From positions 1-14,541 of the forward strand of contig JBDTLH010000214.1 of assembly GCA_039934875.1 (NCBI GenBank): a DNA stretch of 14,541 nt, in the 5' to 3' direction. This document shows, piece by piece, positions 1 to 6,605 of the stretch (its first letter is position 1; the number at the start of each line of letters is the position of its first letter). The translations under genes and the position numbers were made by a program. The notes beneath the pieces are model-generated. The model made no database searches, had not been told where the DNA came from, and saw only the letters and a program-made list of their open reading frames with translations. The DNA is from JBDTLH01 sp039934875. GTDB lineage: Bacteria; Acidobacteriota; Terriglobia; Terriglobales; Acidobacteriaceae.

Positions 1-565
1 GATCGACCTTGGCCTTGGTTACTTTAGTTGGGTCATACTGGGACTCGACCGAGATGGGAATTTTATCTTTCTTGAAGCGGTCGAGCACGTCGGACTGGGT
101 GACGGAGCTGAGCCCCTTGTAGTTGATCTCGGAGATGGTAGGCTTTTCCGCGACGTAGATGTGGATCCGCCAGCCTTTGGGCGTCGCTTCGCGCTCGATG
201 CGCAGGTCGTCGAAGTAGCCAGTGTTCCACAGCGCGTTGAAGTCGCGCTCGAGGATGGCCTGATCGTAGATGTCGCCTGGCTTGGTGGAGATACGGGCGC
301 GAATGGTATCGGCGGGGATGCGGCGGTTGCCGTGGACGATGATCTCCTGCACCACGGCGGTGGCGGAGGATGGGGCTGGAGGGGCCGGCGCTTCGGGCGG
401 AGTCTGGAGCTGAGGCTGAGTCTGAGTGGGCGCGGGAGTGGCCTGTGCGCAGAGCGACGGGCAAGGAATGAAGAGCATCGCCATCAGGAGCGTACCCACA
501 ACGGCACGAGCGGCGGCGCGGACGGAGTGTCTGAAAGATCGATTCGGTTGCTCTTGCTCTGGCAA
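1..565 (-). CDS. bamA: BamA-like outer-membrane assembly protein, N-terminal part (partial)
   Basis: The minus-strand frame is open from 565 to the left edge, so only the N-terminal 188 codons are present. BamA is the outer-membrane beta-barrel insertase that receives unfolded barrels through periplasmic POTRA domains. The visible protein has a basic stretch (HSVRAAARAV), a hydrophobic core and a likely cleavage after SLCAQA. A Pro/Gln-rich linker follows, then a first POTRA domain beginning VQEIIVHGNRRIPADTIRAR with the typical GDIYD, FNALWNTGYFDDLRIE and IYVAEKPTISEI elements, and the start of a second POTRA. The TTG at 565 is chosen because the first in-frame ATG (codon 28) would remove the positive n-region of the signal peptide. 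No strong Shine-Dalgarno precedes it, so the start is uncertain. TamA or another Omp85 member is the main alternative, because the barrel lies outside the window. Confidence 0.82.
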   Translation of the reverse strand, partial: MPEQEQPNRSFRHSVRAAARAVVGTLLMAMLFIPCPSLCAQATPAPTQTQPQLQTPPEAPAPPAPSSATAVVQEIIVHGNRRIPADTIRARISTKPGDIYDQAILERDFNALWNTGYFDDLRIEREATPKGWRIHIYVAEKPTISEINYKGLSSVTQSDVLDRFKKDKIPISVESQYDPTKVTKAKVD

Positions 566-642
566 AATTAAAGCTCGAGCCGCTTGGACAGCCGATTGGA
601 CAGCAAAGATAGAGGCACCCTCAACGTGGATTGCATGATGGA

Positions 643-679
643 AGTCCTCATTATAGACGTGAGCTGTTAGGCGATGTGA
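643..679 (-). promoter_or_regulatory. Possible promoter of the bamA-like gene
   Basis: On the minus strand a perfect TATAAT lies at 655-650. A TTCACA box lies 19 bp upstream of it, which is one mismatch from TTGACA but with a long spacer. Transcription would begin near 643 and give a leader of about 78 nt before the TTG start at 565. The -10 box is clear; the -35 box is weak. Confidence 0.35.
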
Positions 680-761
680 ACAAAGCAGGCGGGCAGCGGG
701 CTACGATGAAAACTTCCGCTGCTCACCTTGCATCCCACAGTGACAGAGTAGTTACGTTTCC

Positions 762-767
762 AAGGAG
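762..767 (+). promoter_or_regulatory. Ribosome binding site of the FG-GAP protein gene
   Basis: AAGGAG, 8 bases upstream of the ATG at 776, fixes that start. Confidence 0.7.
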
Positions 768-775
768 CCCGCTTC

Positions 776-2494
776 ATGTTTTCAGTCCGCCAACTTCGCA
801 GCGCATTAACCCTAACCCTCAGTACGCTAACCCTATTCTGTGCGTTGCCGCTGGCGGCGCAAGTCAGCTTCACCAGCACAACCTATCCCGCCCCGCCGGG
901 AGCAGACCTGGCAAAGACGACCATTGCCGCGGACCTCGATCACGACGGCAACCCCGACCTGATCACGATTGATGATAAGACCGGCAATAATCAGATCCTC
1001 ATCAGTTATGGCACAGGAGGAGGGCACTTCGGTGCGTCTCAAGCGATTCCTGTCGCCTATGCCTACGATGTAAAAGCAGCGGACATCAACAATGACGGCA
1101 ACCTTGACCTCATCGTCACCGGATACAGCGCCGTCACCATTCTTACGGGATACGGCAACCGCACTTTCTCCACCACCACCATCCCCATCTCCGGAGGGGC
1201 CCGGAATCTCGCCGTGGGCGACTTCAACGGCGACGGAAAACTCGATTTTGCGTTCGACACCACTTACACCAGTCCCCCCTTTTCCCCCTATATTCAGATC
1301 TATAACGGAAATGGCGACGGCACTTTTTCCCGTGGCGCCAGCTTGCCCATCTCTGCCTCCAGCGTTTTGCTCATCGCCGCTGACCTCAATAAGGACGGCA
1401 AACTCGATCTCATCAACGTCGCTGAGCCGACTACCATCTTCCTGAACAACGGCGACGGCACCTTCAGGGCAGCGCAGACCATCTCCGAAAACGAGCAGGC
1501 AGGAGACAATATCGGCGGCGGCGGAATGGGAGATCTCAACGGAGATGCCGCGCCTGATCTCATGCTCGAGGCCAACATCAATTGTGGTCGCTCCGGTTGC
1601 AACCAGGTCCTCCGCTCCTTCCTCAACGACGGCGCTGGCCACTTCACCTTGAAGCAAACTTTGTCGCCCGCCGACGGCGTCGGCGGCAATGTTCTGCTGG
1701 CCGACCTCAACTATGACGGGAAGCTGGACGTCTTCTATCCGGACCTGGGAGTAATTGGTTACGCGCTGGGTAATGGCGATGGCACCTTTCAATCCATAAA
1801 AAGCGCGGGCTCATTGAATGACAGCTTCCCTTTGTTGCTGGCGCATGACCTGAATAACGATGGATTGCCCGACGTGGTTGCCACTTCGTTTACGTCGTTG
1901 CAGGTGGAGCTGAACACCACCGCCACGCCCGACTGCTCCTCGCCCAATTCGAGCAGACTTGCCGTACACGTCTGCTCGCCCGCCCCTAACGCTACGGTGA
2001 ACTCGCCGTTCACCGTGCGAGCCGTTGCCAACTCTGCCACCGACGTGCTTCGCATTGAAGAGTGGGTTGACGGACACAAGCTCTATCAGCAGTTCTCGAA
2101 TCAGGTGCGCAACAGCCTGACGGTCGGCGCGGGCACGCACACCCTCACCATTATTCCCGTGGACATCTACGGAGGATATGTGAGGCAATCGCTGACCATC
2201 CACGTGGCTGCCGGATGCTCCGCGCCTTCGTCGCCAGGAGTCCATGTGTGCTCTCCGGTGGCGAATGGAGTCTATGGGTCTCCGGTTCCGGTCTCGGCAG
2301 CCGGTAAGGGTGCAAGCGGCCCGGTCAACCACATGGAATTGTGGATCGATGGCCGCAAAATCGGCAACTATCCCGGAAGCCAGATCAATACGACCGTTTC
2401 CTTGAGCCGGAATTCCCATTCGGCCGTGGTGATAGAGGTGGATTCGAGGGGTGCATTTATCAAGTCACCGCCGATACCCTTCAACGTCCGGTAA
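776..2494 (+). CDS. Secreted FG-GAP/VCBS-type beta-propeller protein with two C-terminal Ig-like domains
   Basis: The 572-residue product begins with a signal peptide (hydrophobic residues 9-27, cleavage near LPLAAQ), so it is exported. Seven calcium-binding loops of the D-x-D/N-x-D-G-x-x-D type lie near residues 53, 103, 149, 203, 253, 310 and 358, spaced 46 to 57 residues apart. Several are followed by NGDGTF-like strands. This matches a seven-bladed integrin-alpha-like FG-GAP propeller. The fifth loop (DLNGDAAPD) lacks the usual glycine. From about residue 395 there are two related domains, each opening with HVCSP and containing a WVDGHK or WIDGRK segment, resembling bacterial Ig-like modules. 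Such proteins are common in Acidobacteria and are thought to act at the cell surface in adhesion or carbohydrate binding; the ligand cannot be told. An AAGGAG site at 762-767, 8 bases before the ATG, supports the start. Confidence 0.85.
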   Translation: MFSVRQLRSALTLTLSTLTLFCALPLAAQVSFTSTTYPAPPGADLAKTTIAADLDHDGNPDLITIDDKTGNNQILISYGTGGGHFGASQAIPVAYAYDVKAADINNDGNLDLIVTGYSAVTILTGYGNRTFSTTTIPISGGARNLAVGDFNGDGKLDFAFDTTYTSPPFSPYIQIYNGNGDGTFSRGASLPISASSVLLIAADLNKDGKLDLINVAEPTTIFLNNGDGTFRAAQTISENEQAGDNIGGGGMGDLNGDAAPDLMLEANINCGRSGCNQVLRSFLNDGAGHFTLKQTLSPADGVGGNVLLADLNYDGKLDVFYPDLGVIGYALGNGDGTFQSIKSAGSLNDSFPLLLAHDLNNDGLPDVVATSFTSLQVELNTTATPDCSSPNSSRLAVHVCSPAPNATVNSPFTVRAVANSATDVLRIEEWVDGHKLYQQFSNQVRNSLTVGAGTHTLTIIPVDIYGGYVRQSLTIHVAAGCSAPSSPGVHVCSPVANGVYGSPVPVSAAGKGASGPVNHMELWIDGRKIGNYPGSQINTTVSLSRNSHSAVVIEVDSRGAFIKSPPIPFNVR

Positions 2495-2512
2495 GCAATA
2501 GCAAAAAGAAGC

Positions 2513-2556
2513 GGTTGCCCCTTCGTTCGCCTTTTCTTGCGAACGGAGTGGGCACC
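2513..2556 (-). terminator. Long stem-loop, likely terminator of mazEF (possibly bidirectional or REP-like)
   Basis: A perfect 7-bp core (CGTTCGC at 2524-2530, GCGAACG at 2539-2545, loop CTTTTCTT) extends outward to GGTTGCCCC on the left and GTGGGCACC on the right with a few mismatches. The imperfect stem is about 18 bp. Read on the minus strand, the stem is followed by GCTTCTTTTT, a usable T-tract. It therefore best fits termination of transcripts from mazF, which ends at 2703. No T-tract follows on the plus strand, but the structure may still protect the 3' end of the FG-GAP gene message. Confidence 0.5.
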
Positions 2557-2702
2557 TCTGAGAATAAGATCCCTGGGTTTCAGCAATCTCCTCTGCTGGC
2601 ATTCATCACTGGGCGGTAATCGCGTGGAACGGTGATGGATGCGCCCACTTTAATCGGTGAGTTCGCGGGACCCCGCAGTGATTTGGCGGGCTAAATAAAT
2701 CA

Positions 2703-3056
2703 TTAGGCTGGCAAGCCGAGCAGAATCTGGACCTTCTCTCTTACCGATCGCGTGATTGCCTCGGAACAGATTGCGATCTTCACGGCATTGCGAACACGCC
2801 AGTCGAGGCTCCGTACCTGATCCGCGAGTACCACGCCCTGTATCTCACCCGCGTTCACCGGCACTTCGAAGGGATAGCCTTTTACCCTGCTTGTAATCGG
2901 ACACGTGACTGCAAGTCCGGCGCGGGAGTTGTAGCCCGCCGGAGAGAGCACCAGGGCAGGACGCCGACCCGCCTGTTCATGCCCTGCCTGGGGATCGAAA
3001 TCCAGCCAAACTATATCACCGCCATCCGGAATATAAGGCTTGCGCGACTTCACCAC
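2703..3056 (-). CDS. mazF: MazF endoribonuclease toxin
   Basis: This 117-residue protein matches E. coli MazF over its whole length. MazF toxins cleave mRNA in a sequence-specific, ribosome-independent way and halt growth when the antitoxin is lost. Shared blocks include PDGGDIVWLDFDP, EQAGRRPALVLSP, YNSRAGLAVTCPITS, KGYPFEV, GVVLADQVRSLDWR and the closing LLGL. The residues equivalent to catalytic Arg29 and Thr52 of E. coli MazF are present as Arg32 and Thr55. The gene starts with GTG GTG; the second GTG (3053) forms a 4-base GTGA overlap with the mazE stop, and the first gives a 7-base overlap, so translation is probably coupled. The toxin appears intact. A CcdB-like or PemK-like name would describe the same fold. 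Confidence 0.95.
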   Translation of the reverse strand: MVKSRKPYIPDGGDIVWLDFDPQAGHEQAGRRPALVLSPAGYNSRAGLAVTCPITSRVKGYPFEVPVNAGEIQGVVLADQVRSLDWRVRNAVKIAICSEAITRSVREKVQILLGLPA

Positions 3057-3292
3057 GCTTCATTTCCGACAGGTTTGCCCCAATCCACTTCAGAGTGCGT
3101 GTTTTCGGGGGTGATCGCATCACAAAGCTGCTGCAAAGTGGGTTTGCGGTGGACTGCGGCGATCTGGACTCTACCCTCGCCTTCCAAGGAGATTACGAGC
3201 GCGTCGCCCTCGCTCAAATGTGCTGCTTCCGCGATTCCCTTAGGAATTCGCACCGCCAAACTATTGCCCCATTTAGTAATTTTTCCTTGCAC
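3050..3292 (-). CDS. mazE: MazE antitoxin
   Basis: The 80-residue product is an AbrB-type swapped-hairpin DNA-binding antitoxin. Residues 2-45 contain ITKWGNSLAVRIPKG and a beta-rich LSEGDALVIS segment, and the acidic tail (AITPENTHSEVDWGKP) is the part that in E. coli MazE wraps around and inhibits MazF. It neutralises MazF and, with it, represses the operon. The GTG at 3292 is preferred because it gives the family's usual N-terminus, has GGGGAG just upstream (4-base gap, rather short), and lies downstream of the likely promoter. The frame is also open from GTG at 3304 and 3322, which would add 4 or 10 residues. The gene overlaps mazF. Confidence 0.92.
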   Translation of the reverse strand: MQGKITKWGNSLAVRIPKGIAEAAHLSEGDALVISLEGEGRVQIAAVHRKPTLQQLCDAITPENTHSEVDWGKPVGNEAW

Positions 3293-3304
3293 AATGCTCC
3301 CCAC

Positions 3305-3342
3305 TGCAAAAGTATATACCACGTATCTACTTCACGGGGCAA
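3305..3342 (-). promoter_or_regulatory. Putative mazEF promoter
   Basis: On the minus strand TTGCCC (3342-3337) is followed after 18 bp by TATATA (3318-3313). An alternative -10, TATACT, lies at 3316-3311. Transcription would start around 3305, leaving a very short leader before the GTG at 3292. The -35 is only a partial match. Confidence 0.35.
3312..3330 (-). promoter_or_regulatory. Putative mazEF operator
   Basis: On the plus strand GTATATAC (3312-3319) and GTATCTAC (3323-3330) are near-identical 8-mers separated by CAC. The first is a perfect palindrome and the pair can also be read as an inverted repeat. From memory, the E. coli mazEF operator contains a very similar alternating palindrome (TATATACTGTATCTAC). 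The site overlaps the likely -10 box, as expected for MazE or MazEF autorepression. Confidence 0.5.
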
Positions 3343-3418
3343 GGCAGAGGAGACGCCAGGTCCTTCCCCTTCGAGGCTCAGGACCAGGATGCCAATAAGG
3401 TCATAACGCTACTATAAG

Positions 3419-3456
3419 CAATGCGCTGGGCCACGCGATTGGGGACCAGCGCATTG
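3419..3456 (-). terminator. Perfect 11-bp stem-loop downstream of the desaturase gene
   Basis: CAATGCGCTGG (3419-3429) and CCAGCGCATTG (3446-3456) pair perfectly around a 16-nt loop. It lies 20 bases past the desaturase stop codon, so it may end or protect that transcript. No T-tract follows on the minus strand, so a classical Rho-independent terminator is not proven. Confidence 0.4.
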
Positions 3457-3475
3457 TGGAGCAGCGAACTGGGGA

Positions 3476-4417
3476 TTAGGCGAACAGTTTTTCGCTCTCC
3501 GTCGAATGTTTTTCGGGGTTCACCAGGCCGATGCGCATGGCGCTGGCGGGCAGCGGCCAGGAGAGCGCCTTTACATTCTTCGCCAAGCCGATTTTCTTGA
3601 GCAATGAGATCACATACCAGTTGGTATCGATCTCATACCAGCGGATGCCGTGGCGCGCGGAGGTGGGGTGGGCGTGGTGGTTGTTGTGCCAACCTTCGCC
3701 AAAGGTGACCAGCGCGACCCAGAAGTTATTGGTGGAATCGTCTTTGGTGGCGAAGCGGCGCGATCCCCAGAGATGGGTGGCGGAGTTCACCAGCCAGGTG
3801 GAGTGCAGGCCGAAGACGGTGCGCAGGAAGACGCCCCAGCAGACGAAGGCGATGCCTTGATGGATGCCGCCGACCAGGGTCCCGATACCGAGCAGGGCGA
3901 AGCCGAGGATGATCATGGGGACCCAGTGCCATTTGGTAATGAAGACGTGGAACTTGTCCTTGGCGAGATCGGGGGTATAGCGCTGCAGCTCGCGGGTGTT
4001 CTCATGCAGGGTCTCGCCGAGCAGGATCCAGCCCATGTGAGACCACCATTTGCCGTCGCGCGGAGAGTGCGGATCGCCGGGCTTATCGGTGTTCTGGTGA
4101 TGGATGCGGTGGACGGCTACCCAGAAGATGGGCCCGCCTTCGAGGGCGAGGGTGGCGAAGAAGGTGAGAGTGTATTCCAGCCACTTGGGAGTCTTGAAGC
4201 CGCGATGGGTGAGCAGGCGGTGATAGGCGAGGCCGATGCCGAGTGAGCCCGCGATCCACCACAGGAACAGAGCCAGCAGCAGGTTGGTCCAGGAGAACAT
4301 GAAGAGCGCGGCAATGGCGCCGATGTGGAATGCCACCATGGCGGTGGTGGTGATCCAGTTGATTTTTTCGGACTTTTTCAAGCCGCGCGTAACTTCCCGA
4401 ACTTCTGCTACTTCCAT
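3476..4417 (-). CDS. Membrane acyl-CoA (delta-9 type) fatty acid desaturase
   Basis: The 313-residue protein has the three histidine clusters of di-iron membrane desaturases: HRLLTH at 66-71, HRIHH at 103-107 and HNNHH at 244-248 (within EGWHNNHHAHP). Spacing and flanking sequence (GLAYHRLLTHRGFK, NTDKPGDPHS) match the stearoyl-CoA delta-9 desaturase family, which introduces a cis double bond into saturated acyl chains in the membrane using oxygen and an electron donor. Hydrophobic helices lie near 21-62 (two), 82-102 and 165-205 (two). Length is normal for bacterial members that lack a cytochrome b5 domain. No redox partner gene is adjacent. GGAAGG lies 12 bases before the ATG. The role is most likely membrane fluidity control; the substrate position is inferred from family only. 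Confidence 0.92.
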   Translation of the reverse strand: MEVAEVREVTRGLKKSEKINWITTTAMVAFHIGAIAALFMFSWTNLLLALFLWWIAGSLGIGLAYHRLLTHRGFKTPKWLEYTLTFFATLALEGGPIFWVAVHRIHHQNTDKPGDPHSPRDGKWWSHMGWILLGETLHENTRELQRYTPDLAKDKFHVFITKWHWVPMIILGFALLGIGTLVGGIHQGIAFVCWGVFLRTVFGLHSTWLVNSATHLWGSRRFATKDDSTNNFWVALVTFGEGWHNNHHAHPTSARHGIRWYEIDTNWYVISLLKKIGLAKNVKALSWPLPASAMRIGLVNPEKHSTESEKLFA

Positions 4418-4500
4418 AATGATTACTGCCTTCCCAGGAATTTGTCTCTATTTCGACGATAACAGCGCGGAGAGAGAGCGAATGTAAGACTTCTGTAATA

Positions 4501-4637
4501 GGCTGCTGGCTACCGGCTACTGGCTGCTGGCTACCGGCTGCTGGCTACCGGCTGCTGGCTGCTGGCTGCTGGCAATCGGCGATGAGTGTGATTGGCTATG
4601 CTGGTTGCTTATTGCTTATTGCTAATTGCTAATTGCT
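4501..4637. repeat. Two low-complexity tandem repeat blocks between the transporter and desaturase genes
   Basis: Block one (4501-4573) is an irregular array of GGCTGCTGGCTACC and GGCTGCT units. Block two (4605-4637) is an array of the 7-mer ATTGCTT/ATTGCTA. The second block ends 6 bases before the stop codon of the transporter gene. Neither block lies in a credible reading frame. Together with the desaturase promoter region (4418-4500) they fill the 225-bp intergenic space. Confidence 0.75.
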
Positions 4638-4642
4638 GCCTG

Positions 4643-5908
4643 CTAACGCATCACCAGCAGAATGCCCAAGGTTGCGAGCAAACCGCCGCTGGCCGCGCCG
4701 ATCCAGAAATTCTGCCAGCGGGAATTGGTCGTGCGCATCACGCGGCGGTCGTTCGACAAGAGCAGAATAAAGATCAGCACCGGAACAGTGAGCACCCCGG
4801 CCAACACCTGCGAGTCATACAACACCTTCACCGGATTGACGTTGACCAGGTTGGCCCCAACGGCAATCAGCATGGAGACGGAGATCAGGACATAGAAACG
4901 CTTGGCCTCCCAGGGATGCTCGCTGAGTCCGTAGTTCCAGCCAAAGGCCTCCGCCACCGAATAGCACATGGAGGCGACCAGGATGGGCAGCGCGACAAAT
5001 CCCGCCCCGATGATGGCGATGGCAAAGAGCAGCGGAGCGAATCCGCTGACCGCTGGGGCCAGCGCACCGGCGGCTTCGGCCATGGTGAGATCTCCCCCGG
5101 AGAGATGCAGCGTTACCGCCGCCGCGACCATTATGCAAAAGGAAAGCATGATGGTGAGCAGCCCGCCAAACTGGTGCGCCCGGTGTTCAACCATAGGGCC
5201 CAGGGCCGCCGGTCCGGCATCGGCGAGGATGGCGGTCGCCGGCGGGGCAATCATCTCGCGGCGCGAGGTGGTCTGCCATACCAAGAGGTAAGGCGTCAGC
5301 AGGGAGCCAAATACCGCCAATATTCCAGCCGCATAGTCGGGCGACGCCATGATGCGGGGCAGGAACACAGACTTGGCGAGCGCACCATAATCCGGTCCCA
5401 CCACAATCGCCGAGACGACATAGGCAAACAGGGGCAGCGCCGCCCATATCATCACCCGGATCATCTTGCGATAGTTGCGGAAGATCAGGGCATACCAAAC
5501 CGCGAAGCACACCAGCACAATGAAGACGTAGCGGCGCTCGCCGAGAATGATTCCCATTCCTTCGCTCACCGCCATCGAATCCGCGATAATCATCGCGAGG
5601 TTGATGGCCACCACCAGCAGCGCGCATAGAGTAGCGACGACGCGCCCATAGTTGTGCCGCAACAGCTCCACCATGCCCTGCTGGGTCTGCTGCCCAATGC
5701 GCGCGGAGACGTTAAACACCGCGAGCAGGATGGGGATGCACAGCAGCACCAGCCATAGCAGCGAATACTGAAACGCCGCCCCCACCACCGTCGCGGTAAT
5801 CACGAATGAGGGATCGACGTCGCCCGCGCCGGTAACCAGCCCCGGCACCAGCGGACCTAATCGCCGCGTGCTCCAGCGGCCCGCAACCTCTTCGTCAAAC
5901 TTCTCCAT
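4643..5908 (-). CDS. Divergent NRAMP-family (SLC11-like) metal ion transporter
   Basis: The 421-residue protein has about eleven hydrophobic helices and the overall NRAMP pattern: helix 1 in VPGLVTGAGDVDPSFV, helix 3 with IADSMAVSEGMGI, and helix 6 in FGSLLTPYLLVWQ. NRAMP proteins are proton-linked importers of Mn, Fe or related divalent metals. The usual helix-1 DPGN is DPSF here (residues 32-35), and the helix-6 MPH is TPY (205-207), so the metal selectivity of MntH cannot be assumed and the symbol mntH is not given. The ATG at 5908 is preferred over the ATG at 5938, because AAGGAG lies 4 bases before it while the upstream ATG has no Shine-Dalgarno sequence. Its 3' end abuts a tandem repeat. 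No partner gene is evident. Confidence 0.85.
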   Translation of the reverse strand: MEKFDEEVAGRWSTRRLGPLVPGLVTGAGDVDPSFVITATVVGAAFQYSLLWLVLLCIPILLAVFNVSARIGQQTQQGMVELLRHNYGRVVATLCALLVVAINLAMIIADSMAVSEGMGIILGERRYVFIVLVCFAVWYALIFRNYRKMIRVMIWAALPLFAYVVSAIVVGPDYGALAKSVFLPRIMASPDYAAGILAVFGSLLTPYLLVWQTTSRREMIAPPATAILADAGPAALGPMVEHRAHQFGGLLTIMLSFCIMVAAAVTLHLSGGDLTMAEAAGALAPAVSGFAPLLFAIAIIGAGFVALPILVASMCYSVAEAFGWNYGLSEHPWEAKRFYVLISVSMLIAVGANLVNVNPVKVLYDSQVLAGVLTVPVLIFILLLSNDRRVMRTTNSRWQNFWIGAASGGLLATLGILLVMR

Positions 5909-5937
5909 CACGCTCCTTGGATTACCCACAAAGAACA

Positions 5938-6097
5938 TTTACCACAGAGGGCGCGGAGGACAGAGCGGGCACGGAGAAAAAACAAAAGAAATTCGCGAAA
6001 TAAGGATTTCACGATAGCTGGATGAGTTCCAATCGTGCCTTTGGGTAGGCGCTCCTACTTTGATCTTCTGTCTCTCTTCTGTGTCTTCTGTGGTAAA
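5938..6097. repeat. Inverted pair of TTTACCACAGA repeats
   Basis: TTTACCACAGA (5938-5948) and its exact reverse complement TCTGTGGTAAA (6087-6097) bracket the 182-bp space upstream of the transporter. Each is followed inward by purine-rich (GAGGACAGAG, CACGGAG) or complementary pyrimidine-rich (TCTGTCTCTC) sequence. Similar ACCACAGAGG strings are seen between genes in many GC-rich soil bacteria. No gene is visible in this stretch. Confidence 0.55.
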
Positions 6098-6121
6098 GCC
6101 CCGCGCCCGCATGGTGAGAGT

Positions 6122-6490
6122 TTAAGAGATGTTGGGGCGCTCGCGGCGCAGCTCCCGCTCGATCTTCCGCTCGTGCCACAAGCGCAAAGGCTTGGTGTAA
6201 GTAATGATCCCGAACGCGACCATTCCGGCCAGCAGCAGCCCATTGCTGATCCACAAGACCGCCACCGGCGCGCGAGATTTCGACAAGGCCACCAGTACTT
6301 GCGCAATGCGCGGAGAGAGCATCTGCGCTCCGGCCAGGGTCAGCAGTCCCAGGCCCGCCAGCAGACTGGTCGCATTCTTCGCCCACTTGCCGCGCGCGTG
6401 ATATTCGGCGAAGAAGCGGAAGCCGAAGAATACAAGACCGCCGATGAGCGCGAAGTTCACGGTGTACGAGATATAGTCCGCGATTCCCAT
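6122..6490 (-). CDS. Small three-helix integral membrane protein of unknown function
   Basis: The 122-residue product from the ATG at 6490 has three clear hydrophobic segments: about residues 11-27 (NFALIGGLVFFGFRFFA), 40-57 (LLAGLGLLTLAGAQML region) and 75-97 (PVAVLWISNGLLLAGMVAF region). It ends in a charged tail (RLWHERKIERELRRERP) likely to form a cytoplasmic helix. I do not recognise a family. The frame is open to an earlier start at 6523, but the ATG at 6490 has AGAAGGGG close upstream and begins a more natural N-terminus (MGIADYISYTV). It lies between the transporter and gluconokinase genes on the same strand, but gaps of 115 and 213 bp give no strong sign of an operon. Confidence 0.65.
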   Translation of the reverse strand: MGIADYISYTVNFALIGGLVFFGFRFFAEYHARGKWAKNATSLLAGLGLLTLAGAQMLSPRIAQVLVALSKSRAPVAVLWISNGLLLAGMVAFGIITYTKPLRLWHERKIERELRRERPNIS

Positions 6491-6605
6491 GCTGCCCCTT
6501 CTGACGCTCCGGCCGCACTGCAAGTTGCAAAATCATTCATTATGGAGAAGACCATTCCCCACGGAGGAGGCGGAGGAGAGCAGAACCAAAAAGACCGGGA
6601 CCCCA

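Noticed and set aside
63..464. 133-codon minus-strand frame at the left edge
   Set aside because: It is out of frame with the BamA-like POTRA sequence, which is the real gene on that strand.
833..1792. 319-codon minus-strand frame opposite the FG-GAP gene
   Set aside because: It is a shadow: its V/G/A-rich repeats mirror the DxDxDG repeats of the real plus-strand gene.
4501..4637. CRISPR array
   Set aside because: The repeats are short, directly abutting and irregular, with no unique spacers of constant length.
4592..5629. 345-codon plus-strand frame
   Set aside because: It lies antisense to the transporter gene, is rich in His/Gln/Arg/Gly of the kind made by reading the complement of a GC-rich membrane protein, and has no motif.
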